A stretch of DNA of 64,000 bases. Source: Streptomyces sp. NBC_00376. Its GTDB lineage: Bacteria > Actinomycetota > Actinomycetes > Streptomycetales > Streptomycetaceae. Shown piece by piece: positions 26,421-33,415 of the stretch. The translations under genes and the position numbers were made by a program. Each line of letters opens with the position of its first letter. Positions within the stretch are counted from its first letter, which is position 1. The DNA lies in assembly GCF_036077095.1 (NCBI RefSeq), contig NZ_CP107960.1:6138001-6202000 (forward strand), written 5' to 3'. The notes beneath the pieces were generated by a model. It was not told the DNA's origin, did no database searches, and worked only from the letters and a program-made list of their open reading frames with translations.

Positions 26421-26463
26421 TCGCGATGCGTAGATACCCCCCTCCCGTATAGGAGTGCTTGCA

Positions 26464-27930
26464 ATGGCCGTGTCGGCATCACCAAACGCGTCAACCGATT
26501 CGCGGAGATGGTCCGCGCTCGCGCTGATCGCCCTGGCTCAGTTCATCGTCATCATGGATACGTCGATCATCGGCGTGGCCCTGCCCGAGATGCAGGCCGA
26601 CCTGGGCTTTTCCCAGGAGAACCTGTCGTGGGTGTTCAACGCCTATGTCGTCGCCTTCGGCGGGCTGCTGCTGCTCGGCGGGCGGCTGTCGGACCTGCTC
26701 GGCGCCAGGCGCCTGTTCAGCGCCGGATGGGTCGTCCTCGCCGCGGGGTCCCTGACCGCGGGCCTCGCGGGTGAGGTCTGGGTCGAGCTGACCGGGCGGG
26801 CCCTGCAGGGCGTGGGTGCCGCGCTGATCGCGCCGTCCGCCCTCACCCTGCTGATGACCCTGTTCGGCTCGCGGCCCCAGGAGCTGGGGAAGGCCTTCGC
26901 GCTGTACGGCGCCGCCGCCCCGGCCGGCGGTACCGCCGGAGTCTTCCTCGGCGGGGTCATCACCCAGTACGCCAGCTGGCCCTGGGTGTTCTACATCAAC
27001 ATCCCCGTCGCCCTCGTCGTCCTGATCGCCACGCCCGCCGTCATGCCTTCGGGAGCGGGACGGCGCGGCTCGATCGACCTGGCCGGCGCGGTCACCGTCA
27101 CGGCGGGTCTCGCCGCCGCCGTCTACGCCATCGTCCGTGCTCCCGAGACCGGTTGGGGTTCGGCCGAGACCTGGCTGGTCCTCCTGGCCGGTGCGGCGCT
27201 GATCGCCGCGTTCGTCGCGATCCAGGCCAAGCGGCGCGAACCGCTGATGCGGCTGGGCATCTGGCGGGCGCCCAACCTGGCCGGTGCCAACATCGCCCAG
27301 CTGCTCATGGCCGCCGCGTGGATCCCCATGTGGTTCTTCCTCAACCTCTACCTCCAGCAGGTCCTGGGGCTGGGCGCCTTCGCCTCCGGCTCCGCGCTGC
27401 TGCCGATGACCGTCGCCATCATGATCATGATGATCGTCCTGGCGCCGCGGCTGATCTCCCGGTTCGGGCCCAAGCCCCTCATCGTCCTGGGGCTGTTCGC
27501 GCTCGGGGCGGGCATGTTCTGGCTCTCGCTCGCCCGCCCGGACGGAAGCTTCCTCGTCGACGTGCTGCCCGCCTCCCTGCTCTCGGCGGTGGGTATGTCG
27601 CTGGCGTTCATCCCGTCGCTCGGCACCGCGCTCTCCAGTGCCCGTCCGGAGGAGGGCGGTCTGGCCTCGGGGATCGTCAACACCAGCTACCAGGTCGGCT
27701 CCGCACTGGGTCTCGCCGCCATGACGGCACTGGCCGCCGCGCACGGCGCCGGTGAGCAGGGGAACCCGGTGGCGCTCACCAACGGCTTCTCCGCCGCCTT
27801 CCTCGGCGCCGCGTCCCTCGCGGTGGTCGGTGGTCTCGCCGCCCTGCTGACCCTGCGCACCGCACCTGCTGCCGGGGACGCGGGCGAGGGTGCGGGCAGT
27901 GGCGACCGGCCGGAAAAGGCCGCGGCCTGA
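26464..27930 (+). CDS. MFS efflux transporter, DHA2 family
   Basis: Proton-driven exporter of 488 residues with 14 predicted membrane helices. Seen: IMDTSIIGVALPEMQADLG in helix 1, motif A GGRLSDLLGARRL, and a Gly-rich GLASGIVNTSYQVGSALG near helix 13. Start: the ATG at 26464 follows AGGAG at 9 bases; a GTG at 26455 overlaps that site. The CsoR-like palindrome in its promoter suggests induction by copper, sulfur species or an electrophile. It is divergent from the quinone-oxidoreductase gene, and the two could form a detoxification pair. Confidence 0.92.
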   Translation: MAVSASPNASTDSRRWSALALIALAQFIVIMDTSIIGVALPEMQADLGFSQENLSWVFNAYVVAFGGLLLLGGRLSDLLGARRLFSAGWVVLAAGSLTAGLAGEVWVELTGRALQGVGAALIAPSALTLLMTLFGSRPQELGKAFALYGAAAPAGGTAGVFLGGVITQYASWPWVFYINIPVALVVLIATPAVMPSGAGRRGSIDLAGAVTVTAGLAAAVYAIVRAPETGWGSAETWLVLLAGAALIAAFVAIQAKRREPLMRLGIWRAPNLAGANIAQLLMAAAWIPMWFFLNLYLQQVLGLGAFASGSALLPMTVAIMIMMIVLAPRLISRFGPKPLIVLGLFALGAGMFWLSLARPDGSFLVDVLPASLLSAVGMSLAFIPSLGTALSSARPEEGGLASGIVNTSYQVGSALGLAAMTALAAAHGAGEQGNPVALTNGFSAAFLGAASLAVVGGLAALLTLRTAPAAGDAGEGAGSGDRPEKAAA

Positions 27931-28021
27931 AAGGGGGCGGGTGTTCCTCGACGACTGCGGCCGGGCGGCGCCCGCTGCCAGGGGTGGGTGTCCGCCCCGG
28001 CGGCGGACGCCGCCCCTCGTG

Positions 28022-28864
28022 TCACCCGGGCCGTCGTGCGGTGACCAACCGGGCGGCACTGCGCAGCTGGATTGCGCCTTCCCGCTCGTGGGGCCGCAGG
28101 AGGTCGACGAGCCGCTGCCGGGCCCGATCCCGGTCGTCCTCCCCGGCCCGGCCCATCAGGTGCCGGCCGGGGCCGGAGCCCAGCAGGAAGGCCGCGGCGT
28201 CGGCGGCGTCCAGGCCCCAGGTCCCGTACGCCTCGACCGGCGTCGTGACGATGGCCTCGTACCCGGCGCGGGACAGTGCGTCATGCACGGCCTCCGGGTC
28301 CGCCAGCGAGAACATGCCGGGGCCCGGGGTGCCCAGCCCGCCGACGGGCAGGAGGTCGCCCAGCGCCCGGATGGCCTGGAGCCACTCGTTCCGGTCGGCC
28401 CGCGCGGTGCAGACGAAGGCGATACGGCCGCCGGGGCGCAGCGCCCGCCCGATGTTGGCGAAGGCGGCGACGGGATCGGCGAAGAACATCACCCCGAAGC
28501 GGCTGATCGCGACGTCGAAGAGCGCGGGCCCGAACGGATGGACCTGGACGTCCGCCTGCTCGAACGCGACATTGCCGATCCCCTCGCGCCGCGCGGACTC
28601 CCGCGCACGGGCCAGCATCGGGGCCGACAGATCCAGGCCCAGCGCCTGCCCGCCGCTCGCCCGTCGCGCGGCGAGCCGGGTGGTGCGCCCCGCACCGCAG
28701 CCGATGTCGAGGACACGGTCCCGTCCGGTGAGGGCCGCGGCGGCGAGCAGGGGCTCGTCGAACCCTCCGTTCACCCCGTCCCAACGGTCCTGGTTGGCGG
28801 CCCAGTAGCTCCCTTCGTAACCGTTCCATGCCTGGTCCTGGTCCTTGTTGGCGATGTGGCGCAT
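28022..28864 (-). CDS. SAM-dependent methyltransferase
   Basis: Class I methyltransferase, 280 residues, UbiE/type 11 style. Seen: motif I VLDIGCGAGRTTRLA (about 59-73), an acidic loop GLDLSAPMLARAR, FEQADVQ, and the post-motif FDVAISRFGVMFFADP. Start: the ATG at 28864 (MRHIANKDQ) with GGGGGAGAG at 6 bases. It is divergent from a TetR gene; the doubled palindrome between them (28914-28956) overlaps a possible promoter TTTACA-17-TACCTT on this strand. The substrate is unknown. Confidence 0.92.
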   Translation of the reverse strand: MRHIANKDQDQAWNGYEGSYWAANQDRWDGVNGGFDEPLLAAAALTGRDRVLDIGCGAGRTTRLAARRASGGQALGLDLSAPMLARARESARREGIGNVAFEQADVQVHPFGPALFDVAISRFGVMFFADPVAAFANIGRALRPGGRIAFVCTARADRNEWLQAIRALGDLLPVGGLGTPGPGMFSLADPEAVHDALSRAGYEAIVTTPVEAYGTWGLDAADAAAFLLGSGPGRHLMGRAGEDDRDRARQRLVDLLRPHEREGAIQLRSAARLVTARRPG

Positions 28865-28913
28865 GCGGATCTCTCCCCCTGGATTCAGGCGCCCGCGGAC
28901 GTCGGAGCAACTA

Positions 28914-28956
28914 GTATGGGCGAGCGCCCATACAAGGTATGGGCAATCGCCCATAC
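28914..28956. promoter_or_regulatory. Doubled TetR-type operator
   Basis: GTATGGGCGAGCGCCCATAC (28914-28933) and GTATGGGCAATCGCCCATAC (28937-28956): two 20-bp palindromes with identical perfect 8-bp arms, repeated every 23 bp. They cover promoter-like hexamers on both strands (TACAAG-17-TACTGT rightward, TTTACA-17-TACCTT leftward), so the TetR protein encoded beside them probably represses itself and the methyltransferase. Confidence 0.8.
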
Positions 28957-28984
28957 TGTAAACGGGCTGAGAGGGAGGGACGCC

Positions 28985-29599
28985 GTGTCACCGCGTGGTG
29001 TGACGACTCCGGACGTCCGCGAGCGGCTGTTCGCCGCTGCGGAGCGGGTGCTGGAGCGGGACGGGCCGGGCGCCCTGACGAGCCGGGCGATCACCGGTGA
29101 GGCCGGCTGCGCCAAGGGCCTTCTGCACGCCCACTTCCGCGGACTGGACCAGTTCGTCGCGGAGTTGGTCCTGGACCGGTTCGCGCGGGTGGCCCGGCAC
29201 GCCGAGGAGCTCCGGGGGCGGGTGGGGCAGGGCACCGTCGCGGAGAACCTTCACGGCGCCGCTCTCGCGCTGCTGTCCTCGGCCGGCCCCACCGTCGCCG
29301 GGCTGGCGCTCACCCGCCCCGAGGCTTCATCGCACATCCGCGAGGCCCTGGCGGGCGGTGCGCCGGGCTTCGACACGGTCCAGGACGCGATCACCGGCTA
29401 CCTGGACGCGGAACGGCGGGGCGGCCGGATCGCGGAACGGGCCGACACCGCCGCCGCGGCCCTCGCCCTGGTCGGGACCGTCCACCACCTGCTCATGACC
29501 GGCGCGCACGACCGGCAGCAGGCACAGGAACGGGTCGGGCAACTGGTGACCCTGCTCGACGCCGCCCTCCGGCTCGGGCCGGGCGACGCCGCCGAGTGA
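28985..29599 (+). CDS. TetR family transcriptional regulator
   Basis: 204 residues. N-terminal helix-turn-helix: VRERLFAAAERVLERDGPGALTS region, then ITGEAGCAKGLLHAHF (recognition helix, about 35-50), followed by an all-helical ligand-binding domain ending in LLDAALRLG. Start: the GTG at 28985 behind GGGAGGG. The operator pair immediately upstream points to autoregulation and control of the divergent methyltransferase. The ligand is unknown. Confidence 0.93.
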   Translation: MSPRGVTTPDVRERLFAAAERVLERDGPGALTSRAITGEAGCAKGLLHAHFRGLDQFVAELVLDRFARVARHAEELRGRVGQGTVAENLHGAALALLSSAGPTVAGLALTRPEASSHIREALAGGAPGFDTVQDAITGYLDAERRGGRIAERADTAAAALALVGTVHHLLMTGAHDRQQAQERVGQLVTLLDAALRLGPGDAAE

Positions 29600-29638
29600 G
29601 GCGGGGCGGGCGGAAACCGAGTGAGCCGGGGCAGGCGG
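29592..29638 (+). repeat. 22-bp duplication of the TetR gene end
   Basis: 29592-29613, which contains the TGA stop (CCGAGTGAGGCGGGGCGG...), is repeated at 29617-29638 with 20 of 22 identical after a 3-base gap. The second copy forms the left arm of the terminator hairpin. Confidence 0.8.
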
Positions 29639-29662
29639 CACCTTCGCCGCTTGCCCCGGCTC
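29623..29662. terminator. Hairpin terminator
   Basis: GAGCCGGGGCAGGCGG (29623-29638) pairs with CCGCTTGCCCCGGCTC (29647-29662), one mismatch, 8-base loop. It lies between the convergent TetR and TipA-like genes and can serve both. Confidence 0.75.
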
Positions 29663-29694
29663 GGACCGGCAGGGTTGTCACGCCGGCACGGTCG

Positions 29695-30456
29695 TTACGT
29701 CAACCGGGTCGTCACGTACGCCTCGATGGCGTCCCGCTGGTACGCGGCCAGGCCCGGCGCGATCGCCTCGTACGCCGCGCGCCACTGCTCGTTCTCCACA
29801 CAGGAGCGGCCGATCGCCCGGTACTCCTCGGCGGAGACCGCTCGTAGTCCGGTCAGGGCCCGGTGCTGGGCCTCGATCTCGGCCTGCACCTGACCCGCGT
29901 CGGCGGGCACCCCGGCGGCCAGCAGCTCCGCCAGGCGGATCATCTGTGCCGTGCGCTCGCGGTGTCCGGCCTCGATCTGCTCCTCGCTCATCGCCGAGGT
30001 GTGCCGGTCGATGTCCCCGGCCAACTCCGGGAAGTCGCGCAGGCTCTCCTGGATCTGGGCGGGCCGAACGCCCTCGAAGAGATTCTCCGGTCGGTTGATC
30101 GCCGTCATGGGGCCACCGTCCTTTCTGGATTCCTCCAGTTCGGCGATCGTGCGGGAGACGGTGCCGGCCAGCGCGTCGATCCGGTCGCGCTCGGCGAGGA
30201 GCCGGCGGTGGTGACCGCGCAGCGCCTCCACCTCATCGACCTGCGAGGCCAGGATCCGCCCGATCTCGGGCAGACCCAGCCCCAGCGCCCGCAGCACGAG
30301 GATCTGCTGCAGCCGGAGCAGCTCGCCCTCCCCGTAGCAGCGGTGGCCGTTGGAACCGGTCCCCGCGGGCGGCAGCAGGCCGATCTCGTCGTAGTGGCGC
30401 AGCGTCCGAGCCGTCACACCGGACATCCGGGCGACCTCCGCGATCGGCCAGACCAT
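29695..30456 (-). CDS. MerR/TipA-like regulator with TipAS domain
   Basis: 253 residues. N-terminal MerR helix-turn-helix (IAEVARMSGVTARTLRHYDEIGLLPP), coiled coil at about 75-110, an internal PMTAINRPENLFEG stretch, then a C-terminal TipAS-type antibiotic-binding domain (about 120-253) with FEGV...QESLRDF and the late EAYVTTRLT. TipAL of Streptomyces binds thiopeptides and activates multidrug genes; this paralogue may sense similar ligands. The ATG at 30456 follows GGGGAGG at 5 bases. Stands alone. Confidence 0.9.
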   Translation of the reverse strand: MVWPIAEVARMSGVTARTLRHYDEIGLLPPAGTGSNGHRCYGEGELLRLQQILVLRALGLGLPEIGRILASQVDEVEALRGHHRRLLAERDRIDALAGTVSRTIAELEESRKDGGPMTAINRPENLFEGVRPAQIQESLRDFPELAGDIDRHTSAMSEEQIEAGHRERTAQMIRLAELLAAGVPADAGQVQAEIEAQHRALTGLRAVSAEEYRAIGRSCVENEQWRAAYEAIAPGLAAYQRDAIEAYVTTRLT

Positions 30457-30619
30457 CGCCGCCTCCCCTCACGATCACCTCACCGGGCCGGTCTCTCCGG
30501 CCCTGTTCAGGACGGTAGAAGCTGCCGCTGCGGCAACCGCAACCCCGGAGCCCAGGATGGCCCGGCGGCACCCGAAGGGCACGCCGGGCCATCCCGTGGT
30601 CACCGCATCCGGCCCGTGG

Positions 30620-33049
30620 TCACCGCACCCGGACGCGCACCGTGTGCGTGGCGCCGCGGCTCCGGCTCAGGTCGCCGAAGGTCATGGTCACCGACGAACC
30701 GGTCTGGACGCCGGTGACCGTCTCCGCCTTGGACAGGACGGACTTGACGGGTCGCTTCCAGGTGAGGGTGAGGCCGGTGACGGTGCGGGACGGGTCGGAG
30801 ACACTGATCGTGGCGGTGCCGTCGCGCTTCTCGTGGATCTGCACGCAGACCGGCGCACTCGCCGTGACCTTGCCCGCCGTGCCCGCCGCCCAGAAGTTGA
30901 CGCCGGTGAAGCCGAGGGAGGGAACGCGGATGCCGGTGCGTCCGGCGTCATTGGCGAGGATCTGCAGCCAGCCGGTGTCCGCGGCGCGGTCGGCGGTGCG
31001 CTTGCTGCTCGCGCCCGGCATCAGGATGTACGCGTAGGAGCTGTCCGCCGGGTCGGTGCCGTGATCCTTCCAAAGGGTCACGTACCGGCGGGTGTTGGGC
31101 GTGGCCGTGCCGCTGTCGTTGATGTCCTTCCAGGAGCCGGTGCGCTCCTCGCGCAGCGCGTGCAGTTCGGTGCCGCCGGGGAAGACGTATCCGGCATGCC
31201 GGTCGAGGTGGGCCCAGGTGGTGGTGCGGGTGGTGGTCCAGCCCTGGGTGGCGGGCTGGGCCACGCCGTCGAGCAGCAGCCGCTGTGTGCCGCTCGCGCC
31301 GAGGCAGCGGTTGTCGATGACCGTCTCGACGGCCGCGCCGTCGGCGGAGGTGATGCCGGAGCCGAGGCAGACCACGCAGTCGTCGAGCCAGAACCACGAC
31401 TTGCGGGCGTGCATCGTGCTCGCCAGGCCCTGGAAGTGCTGGCCGGAGGTGCCGAACTCGCCGTCACCGGTGCCGCCGACCCACTTCGTGCCCGGCTTCG
31501 GGTTGGCCCAGGCGCCGCCCTGCCCGTCGGCGAGCTTCTTCCGGGAGACGGTGATGCCGGGCAGCCGGTACGGGTCGACGGTCGGCCAGTACGCGTCCGA
31601 GTACTGTTCGAGACCCGCGCCGTCGCCCCACCACTGCAGCCAGCCCGCGCCGGTGTGCCAGCCGCGCTTGTTCTCCCCGTTGCCGAACTCGTAGTGGGCG
31701 ATCCGATCGGAGGCCATCGAGAGACCGGCGCCCCAGCCGCGGCGGCGGTGGGTGGCCCGGTCCATGTTGTGGAAGACCCGGTGCGCGGCCGGCTCCGGCG
31801 ACGCGGTGACGGTCGTGTCGTCCAACAGGGTCTGCAGCCGGGCGGTGTTGACCAGGCTCAGGGAGCCGGCCTTGAGCGCCGGGGCGTAGTAGTCGCGCTG
31901 CAGCCAGCCCTTGACCATGGCGCGCCAGCGGGCGTTCTCCTCGGGGCCGGCGCCCATGCCGAGCAGCACGATGGAGGCCATCACGCCGTGGGCACGGGTG
32001 TGGTCGCTGGCGCCGACGCGGGTGATGCCGCGGCCCGAGACGTTGTCCATCATCAGGCCGTCGTAGATGAACGGGGCGATGGCCGCGTCGATGGTGTCGA
32101 GGAACTGCCGGCTGCCCGGATCGGTGATCTCCCAGGTCGAACCGCGCAGCAGGGCGAACAGCCGGCCAAGACCGTCGTTGAGGACCGCGCCGTAGCCACC
32201 GATGTACGGGATGGAGGTGTGCTGGACGAACGAGCCGTCCGGGTAGAAGCCGTCGCCGGTCGTGACGTACGGGAAGACCGGCGAGAGCGCGTCGACCGCG
32301 AGCGCGACCTTGGCGGCGTCGGCACCGACGATGCCGCGCAGGATCATGCCGCGGCACAGGTCGACGCGGTTGGCGCCGGTGCTGGTGCCGGTGTACGAGC
32401 CGACGGCGGAGTCGGGCAGGAACTTGTCCACGGCATTGCAGTAGTTGGCACGCTGGACGTCCGACAGGGCGTCGTACAGCAGCACGCAGGTGTCCATGAG
32501 GGCCTGGGGCGCGCCGATCTGCCAGTTCCACCAGTTCCCGTAACGGGCGGTCGACTCGTTGAAGACGTCGGCGTACAGGTGGTCGAGGCCGGTGATGACC
32601 GCATCCCTGAGACCGGTGTCGCCGGTGACCCCGGTGCCGGGCTGGGAGTACGCCTCCGCCATGGTGCGCAGCCGGTTGTAGCCGGTGTTCATGTTGGCGG
32701 AGAAGTTGAACGACTCGGTGTCGGTGTCCGGTTCGGGGTCGAGATGGACCAGGTCCGGCCAGAGGGAGCCGCGCGCGGGGGCCATCGTGGAATGGAAACC
32801 GCTTGCCTGGGCGCCGAGGTCGGCGAGCTTGGACTTGAAGGGCTCGGCGGTCGGGCTGAAGCCGGTTCCCAGGTACAGATCGCGCCACTTCGCACGCAGG
32901 GCGGCGAACTCGTCGGCGGCGGTGGTGGAGGCGGCGGAAGCGGGGAGGGCTGCGGAGCCGGTGGCGGACGCGGCGGTCGGCAGGCCGAGGGCGAGCGCCG
33001 CACCGCCGCCCGTGGCCAGCAGGGCGCGACGGGACCAGGCAGTTGTCAT
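30620..33049 (-). CDS. Polysaccharide lyase family 8 (hyaluronate-lyase-like), Tat-secreted
   Basis: Secreted beta-eliminating lyase for hyaluronan, chondroitin or xanthan-type polymers, 809 residues. Seen: Tat signal WSRRALLATGGGAALALG; an alpha-barrel domain with the aromatic NWWNW patch at 172-176; probable catalytic residues Asn227, His277 and Tyr286, whose spacing (50 and 9) equals that of the streptococcal hyaluronate lyase triad; then beta-sandwich domains to the C-terminus. The ATG at 33049 has GGAG upstream. A LacI-type half-palindrome at 33092-33107 may give sugar control. Substrate choice within PL8 is not certain. Confidence 0.9.
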   Translation of the reverse strand: MTTAWSRRALLATGGGAALALGLPTAASATGSAALPASAASTTAADEFAALRAKWRDLYLGTGFSPTAEPFKSKLADLGAQASGFHSTMAPARGSLWPDLVHLDPEPDTDTESFNFSANMNTGYNRLRTMAEAYSQPGTGVTGDTGLRDAVITGLDHLYADVFNESTARYGNWWNWQIGAPQALMDTCVLLYDALSDVQRANYCNAVDKFLPDSAVGSYTGTSTGANRVDLCRGMILRGIVGADAAKVALAVDALSPVFPYVTTGDGFYPDGSFVQHTSIPYIGGYGAVLNDGLGRLFALLRGSTWEITDPGSRQFLDTIDAAIAPFIYDGLMMDNVSGRGITRVGASDHTRAHGVMASIVLLGMGAGPEENARWRAMVKGWLQRDYYAPALKAGSLSLVNTARLQTLLDDTTVTASPEPAAHRVFHNMDRATHRRRGWGAGLSMASDRIAHYEFGNGENKRGWHTGAGWLQWWGDGAGLEQYSDAYWPTVDPYRLPGITVSRKKLADGQGGAWANPKPGTKWVGGTGDGEFGTSGQHFQGLASTMHARKSWFWLDDCVVCLGSGITSADGAAVETVIDNRCLGASGTQRLLLDGVAQPATQGWTTTRTTTWAHLDRHAGYVFPGGTELHALREERTGSWKDINDSGTATPNTRRYVTLWKDHGTDPADSSYAYILMPGASSKRTADRAADTGWLQILANDAGRTGIRVPSLGFTGVNFWAAGTAGKVTASAPVCVQIHEKRDGTATISVSDPSRTVTGLTLTWKRPVKSVLSKAETVTGVQTGSSVTMTFGDLSRSRGATHTVRVRVR

Positions 33050-33091
33050 CGAAGCTCCGGGGGAGAGTGAGCCAGTGCGGGAATGTCAGCG

Positions 33092-33107
33092 TGGTAAGCG
33101 TTTTCTA
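33092..33107. promoter_or_regulatory. Possible LacI-type operator
   Basis: TGGTAAGCGTTTTCTA resembles the LacI/CcpA-like pattern TGGTAAGCGCTTACCA in its left half and centre; the right half is imperfect. It lies 43-58 bp upstream of the polysaccharide lyase start. The binding protein is unknown. Confidence 0.4.
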
Positions 33108-33313
33108 GCATGGGGGCGTTGGGGTACTCAAGGGGTCGTCCGGGTCGCCGACGGCCCGGCGGGGGCGGTGTGCGCCGGGGTCGTACGCGCCGGCGGAAGC
33201 CGTTTGACGGGTGGGCCGGGCGTCGGATGCCGGTAACCGGGCGCAGGGGTGCGGGAGTTCAGAGAGCCGGTACGGAGACGGCGGAAGCGGGCCGACGCGG
33301 CGGGAAGCGGATC

Positions 33314-33401
33314 GGCCGGTTCGGATGTGCGGCCGGTTCGGGCGTGCGGCCGGTTCGGGCGTGCGGCCGGATCGGCCGGTATGGGCGTGCGGCCGGTACG
33401 G
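33314..33401 (+). repeat. 17-bp tandem repeat tract
   Basis: Units of GGCCGGTTCGGGCGTGC or variants at 33314, 33331, 33348 and 33374, with truncated units at 33365 and 33391. The tract lies in the 366-bp gap between the lyase gene start and the SpoIIE-type gene end, just after the latter's stop. Apart from this and the LacI-like site I see nothing in the gap. Confidence 0.85.
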
Positions 33402-33415
33402 AGGTGACGGGCGGA

